64,000 bases of DNA from Thiocystis violacea. Its GTDB lineage: Bacteria > Pseudomonadota > Gammaproteobacteria > Chromatiales > Chromatiaceae. The stretch is taken from assembly GCF_016583565.1 (NCBI RefSeq), contig NZ_NRRF01000017.1:17684-81683 (forward strand), given 5' to 3'. Positions within the stretch are counted from its first letter, which is position 1, and each line of letters starts with the position of its first letter. Both the position numbers and the translations under genes were made by a program. Of the stretch, positions 8,942-18,951 are shown one piece after another. The notes beneath the pieces are model-generated. The model was not told where the DNA came from. It was given only the letters and a program-made list of their open reading frames with translations, and searched no databases.

Positions 8942-10171
8942 ATGATCGCTGCCCATACCCCGGCCTTCTGGCGGGCGACCCTGGCACTGAGCCTGGGTTC
9001 GCTCCTGACCTTCGCCAATCTCTATACGCCGCAACCGCTGCTGCCGCTCTTCAGTCAGACCTGGGGCGTCTCGCCGGTCGACGCCAGTCTCACGGTCTCC
9101 CTCACGACCCTGACCTTGAGTCTGTCGCTGCTGATCTACGGTCCGCTGTCGGACGCCATCGGGCGTCGCGGCATCATGCTGGTGACCATGACGCTGACGA
9201 CTCTCTGCTCGCTGGCCATGGCCTTCGCGCCCGACTTCGGCACCCTGCTGGCGCTACGGGCGTTTCAGGGGCTCTTCATCGGCGGACTCCTGGCCGTGGC
9301 CATGGCCTACATGGGCGATGAATTCGAGCGCAAGGCGATGATCCTGGCGATCGGGCTCTATATCAGCGGCAACTCGCTGGGCGGGATCTCCGGGCGGCTC
9401 ATCAGCGGCGCGGTCGCCGCCTCCTGGGGCTGGGAGGCGAGCTTCCTGGTGACCGGCTGCCTGAGCCTCGTCATTCTGATCGCCTTCGCCTGGATGCTGC
9501 CGCCGCCCCGGCATTTCATGCCCAAGCCGCTGCATCCGGTCGCGCTGATGCGGGGGCTGGGCGGTCACGCAGCCAACCCCATGATCTCGCTCGCCTGCCT
9601 GGTCGGCGGCCTCAACTTCCTGGTCTTCATCAACCTCTATAGCTACATCACCTATCTGTTGAGCGCCCCGCCGTACTTTCTCTCTCCCGCGGCCCTGGGT
9701 CTGCTCTTTCTCACCTATCTGTCCGGCACCCTCGCGGCGGCCTTCTCCGGTCGCGTTGTCGGCGCTGGGTCCCAGCCGCTCGCCATGGCCGCGGGCATCC
9801 TCGTCCTCATGGCTGGAACCCTCCTGACCCTGGTGCCCAGGTTGGAGGCGATCATCGCCGGCATGCTGATCAATGCCGTCGGCTTCTTCTTCACGCACGC
9901 GCAAGCCGCGGGCTGGGTGAACAGGAACGCACGCGGGGCGCGGGCCAGTGCCTCGTCGCTCTATCTCATGAGCTATTACGGCGGCGCGAGCATCGGCAGC
10001 TTCTATCTCGGACCCTTCTGGCACTGGCTGGCCTGGCCCGGCGTCGTGCTCGGGGCGATTCTCATGCTCGGGGTCGGCTTGGGCGTGTCGCTACGCCTGT
10101 GGGTGCTGGAGCGGCGCGCGGCCGATCAGGACGTTGCGGAGGCCGTTGCCGGACCTCCGCCAAGCGGTTGA
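8942..10171 (+). CDS. MFS transporter, YnfM-like
   Basis: This 409-residue protein has 12 predicted membrane helices. The MFS signature between helices 2 and 3 reads GPLSDAIGRRGIML. Helix 4-5 has RAFQGLFIGGLLAVAMAYMGDE, resembling the E. coli YnfM/CynX-like drug:H+ antiporter branch. It probably exports small toxic molecules or arabinose-like compounds; the substrate cannot be read from the sequence. It is divergent from recD2 with 83-143 bases between, depending on the recD2 start. Confidence 0.88.
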   Translation: MIAAHTPAFWRATLALSLGSLLTFANLYTPQPLLPLFSQTWGVSPVDASLTVSLTTLTLSLSLLIYGPLSDAIGRRGIMLVTMTLTTLCSLAMAFAPDFGTLLALRAFQGLFIGGLLAVAMAYMGDEFERKAMILAIGLYISGNSLGGISGRLISGAVAASWGWEASFLVTGCLSLVILIAFAWMLPPPRHFMPKPLHPVALMRGLGGHAANPMISLACLVGGLNFLVFINLYSYITYLLSAPPYFLSPAALGLLFLTYLSGTLAAAFSGRVVGAGSQPLAMAAGILVLMAGTLLTLVPRLEAIIAGMLINAVGFFFTHAQAAGWVNRNARGARASASSLYLMSYYGGASIGSFYLGPFWHWLAWPGVVLGAILMLGVGLGVSLRLWVLERRAADQDVAEAVAGPPPSG

Positions 10172-10328
10172 TCCAGAGGCATCCAGGCGGTCGCTGGCTC
10201 GGCGTGGTCAGGGCGAAGCCGGCGTAGAGCCGCAGCAGAATCAGTGGGGCGCCGACACGCCAGGCCAGGCTCGGCGTCAGAGTGGTCGCGGCCCGCTGCG
10301 CTGAGGGGGCTGCGTCGGGCCGGATGAC

Positions 10329-11048
10329 TCAGTCCGCAAGCTCGGGCAGGAAGCTCAGGTCCATCACAAAGTGTTTGGGATGCTCAGGGTCGATGTGGAC
10401 GTCGATGAGGTCCCGGTCGACGTAGTCGGTCGGGTCGAACCCGATCGGCTGGCTCCTGAAGACGTGGAGCTTGCCGCTCATGGGATCCTGCCAGTGGGCG
10501 ACGATCTGGTAGGCGCGCCGGCGCCGCGCGCGGACGTGCCCCGACGGCTCGACACCCTTGTACAGCGCATGGACAATCCGGCCCTCGCGCATGAGCCGGG
10601 CATTGCGTTTGCGGGTGCGCCGTTCGACGACGATGGGGGCGAAGCCGATGAAGGCGAAGACGCTGCCCATTCCGGTGAGAAGGACCACCAGAAACCATTG
10701 CTGCCAGAAGTCGTCGATGCTGGCGTTGTGAGGGGCGTCCGGCAGGTAGAGCACGGTCACCCGCTCGCCCGGCCGGTAGGCGGGCGGATTGCTGCCGACC
10801 TTGCCGACCATCTCGATGCGCTCGCCCCGTGCGGTTTCGAACGTCACCAGGGGTCTGTAGCTGGATGAACGCTTGGTGCCAGCGCCCGAGTGGGACAGAA
10901 TCAGCTCCTTGACCACGCCTTGCGTCCGAGTCGCCTTGGCCGCGAAGTCTTGTGTATGCTGGAAGGCTGAATAGGCGCCGAGCATCAGCGCGATGCCGAT
11001 CAGGCCGAAGATCCCGGTGATGAGTGTCGTCGGAAAAGTGCTCTTCAT
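10329..11048 (-). CDS. DUF3592 domain membrane protein
   Basis: This 239-residue protein starts at MKSTFPTTLITGIFGL, the ATG immediately before the first membrane helix. The helix at about 7-27 is followed by an extracytoplasmic beta domain. There, TQGVVKELILS...YRPLVTFETARGERI and YRPGERVTVLYLPDAPHNASI are typical of DUF3592. A second helix lies at about 130-150, and the cytosolic C-terminal half repeats a similar beta pattern (YQIVAHWQDPMSGKLHVFRSQPIGFDPTDYV). The function is unknown. It is divergent from the GNAT gene with about 70 bases between starts. Confidence 0.8.
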   Translation of the reverse strand: MKSTFPTTLITGIFGLIGIALMLGAYSAFQHTQDFAAKATRTQGVVKELILSHSGAGTKRSSSYRPLVTFETARGERIEMVGKVGSNPPAYRPGERVTVLYLPDAPHNASIDDFWQQWFLVVLLTGMGSVFAFIGFAPIVVERRTRKRNARLMREGRIVHALYKGVEPSGHVRARRRRAYQIVAHWQDPMSGKLHVFRSQPIGFDPTDYVDRDLIDVHIDPEHPKHFVMDLSFLPELAD

Positions 11049-11118
11049 CGGTGTCGGATGCCCAGGTTTGAGGTGATCGTCTGGCTGTGAGCTTGGTTTC
11101 TGGAGGGTTTTTGTCAAG

Positions 11119-11778
11119 GTGAGCGCTATTTTGGACCCACGCACTTCTGAGGATGTCGGTCGTCGCTATGACCGATCTGGCCGGGCCGGCGGTGGTCTGG
11201 ATGCGCAGCAGCCGGCGGCACTCATCAGTTTCGAGACCGATCGCCTGTACCTGCGCCAATGGCTGCCCGGGGATCGTGCGCCCTTCGCGCGGCTCAATTC
11301 GGATCCCAGCGTCATGGAGTTCTTTCCCCGTTACCTCGACCGGGCGACGAGCGATGCCATGGCGGATCGCTGCGAGGCCTTGATCGCCTGCCGCGGCTGG
11401 GGCTTCTGGGCGGCCGAACTCAAGGAGACTCGCGACTTCATTGGATTCGTCGGCCTCCACCAGCCGCGTGCCGGTCTGCCGTTCGTCCCCTGCGTCGAGA
11501 TCGGCTGGCGCCTGGCACGTCCCTATTGGGGTCGGGGGTTGGCGACCGAGGCGGCGCGCGGCGCGCTGCGCGTCGGCTTCGAGGATCTCGGGCTCGAGGA
11601 GATTCTGGCCTTCACCGCGGTTCGGAACCTGCGGTCGCGGGCGGTGATGAAGCGGCTGGGCATGCGGGAGGACGATCGCACCTTTCAGCACCCGGAACTC
11701 TCACTGGAAAGCCCGCTGCGCGAGCACTGTCTGTTTCGCCTCTCTCGGCGGCGCTGGGCGGCAGTGCTCCGGGACTGA
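11119..11778 (+). CDS. GNAT-family N-acetyltransferase
   Basis: This 219-residue protein carries an RimJ/RimL-type acetyltransferase domain: FETDRLYLRQW at about 38-48, IGFVGLHQP in the centre, the acetyl-CoA loop RPYWGRGLATEAARGAL, and the conserved VRNLRSRAVMKRLGM near the end. The predicted GTG start is poorly supported and the true start may be downstream, because the first 35 residues are unlike the family. The substrate is probably an amino group of a protein or small molecule. Confidence 0.85.
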   Translation: MSAILDPRTSEDVGRRYDRSGRAGGGLDAQQPAALISFETDRLYLRQWLPGDRAPFARLNSDPSVMEFFPRYLDRATSDAMADRCEALIACRGWGFWAAELKETRDFIGFVGLHQPRAGLPFVPCVEIGWRLARPYWGRGLATEAARGALRVGFEDLGLEEILAFTAVRNLRSRAVMKRLGMREDDRTFQHPELSLESPLREHCLFRLSRRRWAAVLRD

Positions 11779-11917
11779 GGCAAGGGAGCCGAGCCGTGGG
11801 GTTAGAGCATGCGCTTTCGAGTCCGCGTAGGACGGATGCCCGCAGGGCGATCCGTCATCACCTCCAACCAGCGAACATGGCGGAACCGCTATCGCGTTCC
11901 GCCTTACGGCCTCGTAC

Positions 11918-12712
11918 CTAGAGCAGGCGTGCCGCCAGGTAATGCGCGACCGCCTCCTCGGCGTTGGAGGCAATGCGTTCGACGTCGGGTAGGGCGGCCT
12001 TGAGCCAGGGGTCGGCGTTCGCCATCAGCAGGCTCCGCCCGGCGTAGCTCAGCATCTCCAGATCATTGCGGCCGTCGCCGAAGGCGATGATCTCCTCTGG
12101 CTGAATACCCAGCCGCGCGGCGATGCGGGCGAGTGCCGCCCCCTTGGAGACGCCGCGGGCCATGACCTCCAGAACGACCGGCAGCGCATAGGTCGTCGTG
12201 AGCTGCTCTGCGTGCCGCTCCAGGATTTCCGTCTCAAGGGTCCGCAGGTGGGCGACATCCTCATGGTAGTAGAAGACCTTGAGAACGGGCTCGTCGCCCA
12301 TGGCCGCGAAGTCCAGGACCCGATAGGCGAAGCCGGATGCTTGGTGATACCGCAAGAGCCGCGGCTCGGGTGTATCGACCAGCCAATCATCCGCGCGATA
12401 GACGCTGGTATGGACGCCATCGAAGAGCGGATCGCGGAGGAGGAATTGGAGGCAGCTCGGGTCGACGGGGTGAGTGTCCGTGAGTCGCCCCCGTGGGTCA
12501 TGCACGGCGGCGCCGTTGCTGGAGATGAGGCCGATGCGCCCGCCCAGGAGGCGGGAAAAGCTGCGAATGTCCCTGACGTGGCGCCCCGAGGCGAGGATGA
12601 CCCCGATCCCTCGCTCGATCAGTGCGAGCAGAACCTCGCGTGTGTCGTCGCCAAGCCGATGCTCGGCGTTGAGTAGGGTGCCGTCGAGGTCGGAAACGAG
12701 GAGTTTGTACAT
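11918..12712 (-). CDS. Cof-type HAD-IIB family phosphatase
   Basis: This 264-residue HAD hydrolase has the nucleophile motif DLDGTLLN at residues 8-15, motif II LASGRH, the IIB cap, and C-terminal motifs SKGAALARIAARLGI (catalytic Lys) and AFGDGRNDLEMLSYAG (metal Asp). Cof/YbiV-like proteins dephosphorylate sugar phosphates, nucleotides or cofactor intermediates such as PLP and FMN. The specific substrate is unknown. The gene is single and convergent with the acetyltransferase. Confidence 0.9.
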   Translation of the reverse strand: MYKLLVSDLDGTLLNAEHRLGDDTREVLLALIERGIGVILASGRHVRDIRSFSRLLGGRIGLISSNGAAVHDPRGRLTDTHPVDPSCLQFLLRDPLFDGVHTSVYRADDWLVDTPEPRLLRYHQASGFAYRVLDFAAMGDEPVLKVFYYHEDVAHLRTLETEILERHAEQLTTTYALPVVLEVMARGVSKGAALARIAARLGIQPEEIIAFGDGRNDLEMLSYAGRSLLMANADPWLKAALPDVERIASNAEEAVAHYLAARLL

Positions 12713-12878
12713 CCGTGGGCGGGTCAGTGGCGGAGGGTGAATCCTTTCCGTCCGATTCTACAAGTCGCCCTTGGGCAGCGACACTCCGACCTCCTCCCCG
12801 TCAGGGGACACCTGGAGCCGATCCGGCGAGCCGGTCAGCCGGGACGTGCCTTTGCAGGCAGCGGCACTTCTCGCGAGA

Positions 12879-13778
12879 ATGCCCGCATGCTCTCAGCCGA
12901 TCTCCTCTTCGATGCGTGTCACCGCCCTCGTTTTTCTCTACCTCCTCGCCTGCTTGAGCCTTGCGGCACTCGCCTCCGTCCCCTTGATGGAGACGGGCTG
13001 GCTCGATCTGGAACCGCATCGGGTGGTGAGCCGGCTCGCCCAGGCCTTCATGCTCATCGGTCTCTGGCCGCTGCTCCTGGCCTTGCGGGTCGCTGACCGA
13101 AGCTCGATCGGTTTCGGCTTGCCGGCTGGGACGCTCTGGCGGTGCATCGGCGGGGGCTGGGTGGCGGGTGTGATCATCCTGTCCGTCTTGCTCGCCGTTT
13201 TGCTGGCGCTGGAGATCCGCGTGCCGGATCCGACGCCACCGGCTTGGTCGAGCATTTTGGGGAAGACGCTGCAGGCACTGGTCGGCGGTCTCGTCGTGGG
13301 TCTGCTGGAAGAGACCTTTTTCCGTGGCGCGCTCTACTCGGCGATTCGCCGAGTAGAGGGGATGCGATCCGCGGTCGTGTGGAGCGCCTTGCTCTACGCG
13401 GCGGTGCATTTCATGAAGCCGGGCGCGCTGCCGGCGGGCATGGCGTTCGACTGGACCGGCGCCCTCTGGATGCTCGCCCATGCCCTGGCGGATCTCTTCC
13501 AGTGGCGTCATCTGGATTCCTTGGTCGCGCTCGTCCTGGTGGGCGTCTTCCTGGCGCTGGTGCGCGAGCGCACCGGGCACCTCGGCTGGTGCATCGGACT
13601 GCATGCCGGGTGGGTCCTGGTGATCCAGGTCGGGCGCAAGGTCACGGACGGCAACGAGGGCTCGGCGCTGGCCTTTCTGGCGGGCGACTACGACGGCACC
13701 ATCGGATGGCTCGCCGCCGCCTGGATCGGGCTGCTGGCGCTGGCCTACTGGCGGCTGTCGGGCAGGCGCTCGGGCTGA
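12879..13778 (+). CDS. CPBP-family intramembrane metalloprotease
   Basis: This is about 299 residues from the ATG at 12879; the ATG at 12912 is an alternative and the frame is open further upstream. It has 7-8 hydrophobic helices. The Abi/CPBP catalytic motifs are present: EETFFRG (motif 1, Glu-Glu...Arg), the VHF motif in ALLYAAVHFM (motif 2), and a His in GWCIGLHAGW (motif 3). The family includes CAAX-type prenyl proteases and bacteriocin self-immunity proteins; the substrate here is unknown. Its 3' end overlaps the convergent antiporter gene by 34 bases. Confidence 0.85.
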   Translation: MPACSQPISSSMRVTALVFLYLLACLSLAALASVPLMETGWLDLEPHRVVSRLAQAFMLIGLWPLLLALRVADRSSIGFGLPAGTLWRCIGGGWVAGVIILSVLLAVLLALEIRVPDPTPPAWSSILGKTLQALVGGLVVGLLEETFFRGALYSAIRRVEGMRSAVVWSALLYAAVHFMKPGALPAGMAFDWTGALWMLAHALADLFQWRHLDSLVALVLVGVFLALVRERTGHLGWCIGLHAGWVLVIQVGRKVTDGNEGSALAFLAGDYDGTIGWLAAAWIGLLALAYWRLSGRRSG

Positions 13779-15598
13779 TCGGGACGCGTCTCAGGGGTCT
13801 CGCCATTGGTCTTGAGGCGCTCGAGCTTGGCGCCAAACCAGAGGACGCGATCACCAGCCTCCGCCTTGATCCCCGCGTCGGCCGCGAGCAGACGCACGCC
13901 GGCATCCTTGCTGATGACGAGGACGGGCAGGGCGCCTTCCGGCAGCATCTCAAGGAGCTGCTCGACACCGAACTCCTTGGTGATGGAGGTCGCCTGGAAG
14001 GTCCAGCCGCGATACCAGCCGCGTTGGAGGTCTTCGTACTGCACCTCCGCGCTGAGAAAGATGCGCCCGCGCAGGCTGGCACCGGGCTTGCGGCTGGCAT
14101 GCGAGGGCTCGGTCGCGAGCTGATAGACGTGCCAGCGGTCGAAGGCCGGCGTGTATTGGGCGCACACCAGGGAGTTGTAGGCATCGTTGCTGCTGAGCGC
14201 CAGCAGGCTGCCATAGTCGCTCAGCTCCAGCTCGCTCTCGGCGTGCTCGGAGAGCAGCTCGCCGAAGTACACCGGCAGGCCGGCGTGGCGGGCGCGGCGC
14301 AGGCGGTGCCAGGCGCGGTCCGTGATGAGGACGGGCACCTTGTACGCGTGCACGGCCTGAGCCAGCCCGGTGCTCCAGGGATTGGCGCCGCTGATCAGCA
14401 AGCCCTGACGCGGCGAGGCGCTGAGGTCGAGCTTGCGGGCGAGCCAGCCGAGACTGAACCCGTGAAGCAGCACCGTGGTGAGGATGAGGGCGAAGACGAG
14501 CGGTAGCAGCAGATCGCCATCCGCATAGCCGCGCGCCACGAGCCCGGGGCCGAGCACGCCGGCCACCGCGGCGGCGACGATCCCGCGCGGCGCGATCCAG
14601 CCGATGAGCACGCGCTCTTGCCAGCTCATGCCCGCGCCCATGGTCGCGAGACCGATGGTGAGCGGGCGCACCAGCACCAGCATCGCCAGGATGAGCAGCG
14701 CACTGTGCCAGTCGAGCGCGCGCAGGATGTCGGGATCCAGATCCGCCGTGAGCAGGAGGAAGAGGCCCGCGACCAGGAGCATGGCGACCGACTCCTTGAA
14801 GCGACGCACCTCCTCGATGCTCGGCAGCCCCATGTTGCCGAGCACGACGCCGAGCGCCGTCGCCGCGACCAGTCCCGCCTCGTCCATGACCAGGTTGGCG
14901 AGCCCGAACGCGGCCAGCGCGGCGCCGAGGGCGACGGGGCCCTTGAGATACTCGGGCACCTGGCCGGCCAGGTAGGCGCGGCCCAGCAGCCAGCCGCCGA
15001 GCCCGCCGAGCAGGCCCGCGCTGACCAGGCCCAAGGCCAACTCCACCAGCGTGTGGCTGATGTCCGGGGCGCCTGGCGAGACGAAGTATTCGTAGAGCAG
15101 CACGGCGAGCAGTGCGCCCGTGGGGTCGTTGACGATGCCCTCCCATTTGAGGAAGGACGCCGGGCGGCGGCGCAGTCGCGCCTGGCGCAGCAGCGGCAGG
15201 ATGACGGTCGGCCCGGTGACGACCGCGATGGCGGCGAAGATGAGCGCGACCGGCCAGGAGAGCGCGCCGATCCAGTGCGCGGCCAGGGTGCCAAGCCCCA
15301 GGCTGAACACCACGCCGAGGCTGATCAGGCGCTTGACCCCCGTCGCCGTCTGCTTGAGTTCGTGCCAGCGCAAACTCAGCCCGCCCTCGAAGAGGATGAC
15401 GGCGACGCCGAGCGAGATCAGGGACGGGTAGGCCGGGCCGAGCGCCTCGCTTGGGCGAATCAGCCCGAAGACCGGGCCGATGAGGATGCCGAAGGCGACC
15501 AGCAGGACGATGGTGGGGATCTTCAGGCGCCAGCCCAGCCACTGCGCGGCGATGCCGAGCGCGGCGATGAGGGCGAGTGTCTCGGTCAGGTGGGGCAT
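13745..15598 (-). CDS. Cation:proton antiporter (CPA1/NhaP type) with C-terminal nucleotide-binding-like domain
   Basis: This 617-residue protein has 12 or more membrane helices in the first 400 residues, including VILFEGGLSL, GPTVILPLL and EGIVNDPTGALLAVL, which carries the ND ion-binding pair. RGIVAAAVAG follows near the last helices. The C-terminal 200 residues resemble a Rossmann-like TrkA-N/RCK domain (GLLISGANPWSTGLAQAV, SLLALSSNDAYNSLV), suggesting gating by nucleotide or redox state. It exchanges Na+ or K+ for H+ at the inner membrane. Confidence 0.9.
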   Translation of the reverse strand: MPHLTETLALIAALGIAAQWLGWRLKIPTIVLLVAFGILIGPVFGLIRPSEALGPAYPSLISLGVAVILFEGGLSLRWHELKQTATGVKRLISLGVVFSLGLGTLAAHWIGALSWPVALIFAAIAVVTGPTVILPLLRQARLRRRPASFLKWEGIVNDPTGALLAVLLYEYFVSPGAPDISHTLVELALGLVSAGLLGGLGGWLLGRAYLAGQVPEYLKGPVALGAALAAFGLANLVMDEAGLVAATALGVVLGNMGLPSIEEVRRFKESVAMLLVAGLFLLLTADLDPDILRALDWHSALLILAMLVLVRPLTIGLATMGAGMSWQERVLIGWIAPRGIVAAAVAGVLGPGLVARGYADGDLLLPLVFALILTTVLLHGFSLGWLARKLDLSASPRQGLLISGANPWSTGLAQAVHAYKVPVLITDRAWHRLRRARHAGLPVYFGELLSEHAESELELSDYGSLLALSSNDAYNSLVCAQYTPAFDRWHVYQLATEPSHASRKPGASLRGRIFLSAEVQYEDLQRGWYRGWTFQATSITKEFGVEQLLEMLPEGALPVLVISKDAGVRLLAADAGIKAEAGDRVLWFGAKLERLKTNGETPETRPDQPERLPDSRQ

Positions 15599-15852
15599 GG
15601 TGCTCCGGATCTGGGCGATGGCCGATGATGCGCGGGGGTGCGCGGGCGTGCATCTTACCCAGTGCCGCGGCGCGAAGACACCCGAGCTGTCTGCGCGGTC
15701 TCGCTGTTCGCGGATCCCGGTGCCTGCGTGAGGCCGGGCCTCGGCGCTGGCGGGGCAAGGGGCGCCCGCTCGGGGCGAGAGCGGGGTCTGTCAGGGTCTC
15801 GGATGAACGCCGCTCGGGTCTTTGTCTTGCGGTCTGTCTTGGCCGCGAGGAC

Positions 15853-16620
15853 TCAACAGAGGCGTCTGCGATCGTCGCGCTGCTGGAGCCAGCGGCGGAC
15901 CTCCGCGAGGTGACGGCGACTGACGGGCAGGCGCTCTTCGCAATCCAGGAGTTCGGCCAGGATCGAGCCGTCCGGCTGCCTGTTCAGCCCGGACAGGCGC
16001 GCGCGGGCGACCAGCGCATTGCGATGGATGCGCAGGAAGAGATCGGGGAACTCCTGCTCGAAGGAACGCAGCGAATCGTCGACCAGGAGTTCGCCGCCCA
16101 GGTGGCGGACATTCACATACTTCTGATCCGCCTGCAGGTAGATGATGTCGGGAATCGCCACCGTGCACACCTTGCCGCGATAGCGGGCGCTGACCTTGCT
16201 GCGACGCGTGGCCTTGAGCGTGGCATCCACCGCGCCGTCATGCCTATCGTCCCCTGAAGCGCTCAGGATGCGCGCGAGACGCAGGATTTCCTGCAACCGC
16301 TCTCTGCGGATGGGTTTCAAGAGGCTGCCGGCGACCCGGCGCTCAACCATGGCCGGGCTCGACTCGCCGTTGGCGGTGAGAAAGACGACGGTCGGCGGCC
16401 GTTCGAGCGTGGCCAGCTGCCGCGCGGCTTCGGCGCCGGACATGCCCGAAATCTGGCTGTCCAGCAGCACGAGATCGATCGGCTCCGTCCGGCAGTGCTC
16501 GATGGCTTCCCAGACGTCCGACGCCTCGCCCGCGAGTTCGTGGCCGCCGTCCGTATCGGCGAGCAGCCGCCGCAGGCATTCCCGTGTCGGGAATTCGTCG
16601 TCAACAAGCAGAATCCTCAT
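15853..16620 (-). CDS. AlgR-like LytTR response regulator
   Basis: This is 255 residues from MRILLVDDEF; a frame 48 bases longer lacks the family start. The receiver domain spans residues 1-120, with the acidic pair DD, phosphoacceptor Asp in LVLLDSQISG, T in FLTAN and Lys in LLKPIRRE. The LytTR DNA-binding domain spans about 150-250 (VAIPDIIYLQADQKYVNVRH, LRIHRNALVA, LPVSRRHLAEVRRWL). It lies divergent from argH, the same partnership seen for algR in Pseudomonas. The sensor algZ/fimS and hemC that accompany it there are absent here. Confidence 0.9.
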   Translation of the reverse strand: MRILLVDDEFPTRECLRRLLADTDGGHELAGEASDVWEAIEHCRTEPIDLVLLDSQISGMSGAEAARQLATLERPPTVVFLTANGESSPAMVERRVAGSLLKPIRRERLQEILRLARILSASGDDRHDGAVDATLKATRRSKVSARYRGKVCTVAIPDIIYLQADQKYVNVRHLGGELLVDDSLRSFEQEFPDLFLRIHRNALVARARLSGLNRQPDGSILAELLDCEERLPVSRRHLAEVRRWLQQRDDRRRLC

Positions 16621-17152
16621 CGTGATCCCCGCTTCCATGGATGAAGGAGCATGCACCAGAGCGGGCATGGATGGATCGGGCGTCGCCCGATGTCATGGAC
16701 GTCACGTCGGCTTGGAATGGGCATGGCGTAGAACCCCGTCTGATCCTTTTCTCTCGGTGCACGACACAGGTGAGAACGCGAGCACAGCTCCCGCGGGTCT
16801 CGGGCGCGGTCGCTGGGCGACCTGCGCCAGGCAACCGGTGCTGTCGGTCAGGCGTTGTCAACGAGTGTCACGAACTGCCATTTCTCGTTCGTATCCGCTC
16901 ACCCGCATTCGCGACGTCCTCACTATAAGGTTTGCCAAAACAAGCGGATGAGATTTGCATCCCAGGTTTTGCCGATGCACTGCAAAGACCGTGCACCTCT
17001 GGTCTTTGCACCGAACGTGGCTGAGGCGCTTGGGTGGCGGCTGCGCGCCGCTTGCCGATGGCGGCGCGCCGCCCTCTGCGCGCCGCAACTCTGATCGAGA
17101 CCGGTGGCCCCGCTGTGTAGAATTGCGCCTTTGACATCCGCCGGACCTTTCG
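16621..17152. other. Divergent intergenic region between the LytTR regulator and argH
   Basis: These 532 bases contain no convincing gene. In Pseudomonas a histidine-kinase gene fills the corresponding position; no remnant of one was recognised in any frame. The shared promoter region for argH and the regulator must be here. Confidence 0.5.
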
Positions 17153-18568
17153 ATGCACGAGACCACCTCCTCCGCCAAGCCCTGGGCTGGCCGCTTCAAC
17201 GCGCCGACCGACGCCTTCGTCGAGGCCTTCACCGCCTCGGTCGATTTCGACCAACGCCTCTACCGCTATGACATCCAGGGCTCGATCGCGCATGCCACCA
17301 TGCTCGCCCGCCAGGGCATCCTGACCGAGGCCGAGCGCGCTGCCATCGTGCAAGGGCTCGAGGCCGTGAGGGCGCGCATCGAGGCGGGCGAATTCGCCTG
17401 GTCGATCCCGTTGGAAGATGTGCACATGAACCTGGAATCCGCGCTGACGGCGGATATCGGTGAGGCGGGCAAGAAGCTGCACACCGGGCGTTCGCGCAAC
17501 GATCAGGTCGCCACGGACGTGCGCCTCTGGCTGCGCGATGAGATCGACGGCATCCGTGGCGAGATCCGGCGGCTGCAGCAGGCGTTGCTCGACCTGGCCG
17601 AGCGCGAGGCCGAGACCATCCTGCCCGGCTTCACCCATCTGCAGGTCGCCCAGCCAATCACCTTCGGGCACCACATGCTGGCCTGGCTGGAGATGCTCGA
17701 GCGCGACCGCGCGCGCCTGGCCGATTGCCGCCGACGCATGAACGTGATGCCGCTCGGCGCGGCGGCGCTGGCCGGGACCACCTATCCGATCGACCGCCAC
17801 TACACCGCCGAACTTCTGGGCTTCGACCGTCCGGCCGAGAACTCGCTGGACGCCGTCTCGGACCGTGACTTCGCGATCGAATTCACCGCCGACGCGGCCA
17901 TCCTCATGATGCACCTGTCGCGGTTCTCCGAAGAGCTGATCCTTTGGTCGTCGGCCCAATTCGGCTTCGTCGAGCTCTCGGACAGCTTCTGCACCGGCTC
18001 CTCCATCATGCCGCAGAAGAAGAATCCGGACGTGCCCGAGCTGGTGCGCGGCAAGAGCGGGCGCATCTTCGGCCATTTGATGGGGCTGCTGACGCTCATG
18101 AAGTCCCAGCCGTTGGCGTACAACAAGGACAACCAGGAAGACAAGGAGCCGCTCTTCGACACCGTCGACAACCTCAAGGGCTCGCTCAAGGTCTATGCGG
18201 ACATGATGGGGAATGTCACCTGCAACCACGCGCGCATGCGTGCCGCCGCCAAGCAAGGCTTCAGCACCGCCACCGATCTGGCGGATTACCTGGTGCGCAA
18301 GGGCATCCCCTTCCGCGACGCCCATGAGGTCGTCGGCAAAGCCGTCGCCCTTGGGGTGCGTGAGGGACGTGATCTGTCGGAGCTGACGCTCGCGGAGCTG
18401 CGGTCGTTCTCCGCGGCGATCGGCGAGGACGTCTTCGCCGTGCTGACGTTGGAGGGCTCGGTCGCGGCCCGCGATCACATCGGCGGGACGGCACCGGCGC
18501 AGGTGCGTGCCGCCATCGAGCGCGCGCGCGAGCGCCTGAGCGCGGAGGCGCATGACGATGTCCGATAG
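17153..18568 (+). CDS. argH: Argininosuccinate lyase
   Basis: This 471-residue enzyme cleaves argininosuccinate to arginine and fumarate, the last step of arginine synthesis. Family hallmarks are KPWAGRF at the N-terminus, [22 protein letters not shown], and the fumarase/aspartase signature [12 protein letters not shown] near residue 285. The C-terminal substrate loop [21 protein letters not shown] is intact. The next gene overlaps its 3' end by 17 bases. argF and argD lie 40 kb away. Confidence 0.97.
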   Translation: MHETTSSAKPWAGRFNAPTDAFVEAFTASVDFDQRLYRYDIQGSIAHATMLARQGILTEAERAAIVQGLEAVRARIEAGEFAWSIPLEDVHMNLESALTADIGEAGKKLHTGRSRNDQVATDVRLWLRDEIDGIRGEIRRLQQALLDLAEREAETILPGFTHLQVAQPITFGHHMLAWLEMLERDRARLADCRRRMNVMPLGAAALAGTTYPIDRHYTAELLGFDRPAENSLDAVSDRDFAIEFTADAAILMMHLSRFSEELILWSSAQFGFVELSDSFCTGSSIMPQKKNPDVPELVRGKSGRIFGHLMGLLTLMKSQPLAYNKDNQEDKEPLFDTVDNLKGSLKVYADMMGNVTCNHARMRAAAKQGFSTATDLADYLVRKGIPFRDAHEVVGKAVALGVREGRDLSELTLAELRSFSAAIGEDVFAVLTLEGSVAARDHIGGTAPAQVRAAIERARERLSAEAHDDVR

Positions 18569-18914
18569 CCTCGCCCAGCTCAACGCGCGGCTGCTGCGTT
18601 TCGCGCGCGAGCGCGACTGGGAGCAGTTCCATTCCCCCAAGAACCTCGCCATGGCCCTGGCCGGCGAGGCCGGCGAGCTGCTGGAGCACTTCCAGTGGCT
18701 GAGCGAGGCCCAAAGCGCCGCCCTCGATGATGCTAAGAAGCGCGAGGTCGCCCACGAGCTGGCGGACATCCTCAGCTACCTGCTTCGGCTCTCCGAGCGG
18801 CTCGACATCGACCTCATCGCCGCGGCCGAGGAGAAGATCGCCATCAACGAGCAGCGCTATCCGGCCGAGAAGGTGCGCGGCGACGCGCGCCGGGCGAGTG
18901 AGTATCCGGACTGA
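18552..18914 (+). CDS. MazG-like nucleotide pyrophosphohydrolase
   Basis: This 120-residue protein has an all-alpha NTP-PPase fold. The metal-binding EGE-like sequence is [14 protein letters not shown] (about residues 37-50), followed by the second acidic motif [18 protein letters not shown] (about 67-85). It resembles the RS21-C6/dCTPase (DCTPP1) branch, which hydrolyses modified or surplus dNTPs. It overlaps the end of argH, suggesting translational coupling, though the link is probably positional only. Confidence 0.9.
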   Translation: MTMSDSLAQLNARLLRFARERDWEQFHSPKNLAMALAGEAGELLEHFQWLSEAQSAALDDAKKREVAHELADILSYLLRLSERLDIDLIAAAEEKIAINEQRYPAEKVRGDARRASEYPD

Positions 18915-18951
18915 GTCCGCGCGGCCGTCCTGGTGTCTCCCGGAAAGGATC

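Noticed and set aside
6817..9018. 733-codon second frame on the same strand as recD2
   Set aside because: Out-of-frame translation of recD2 with very high Arg/Ala content; RecD2 motifs are all in the other frame.
13950..15758. 602-codon frame overlapping the cation/proton antiporter
   Set aside because: Out-of-frame shadow with no membrane helices or motifs; the antiporter frame carries the conserved ion-binding segments.
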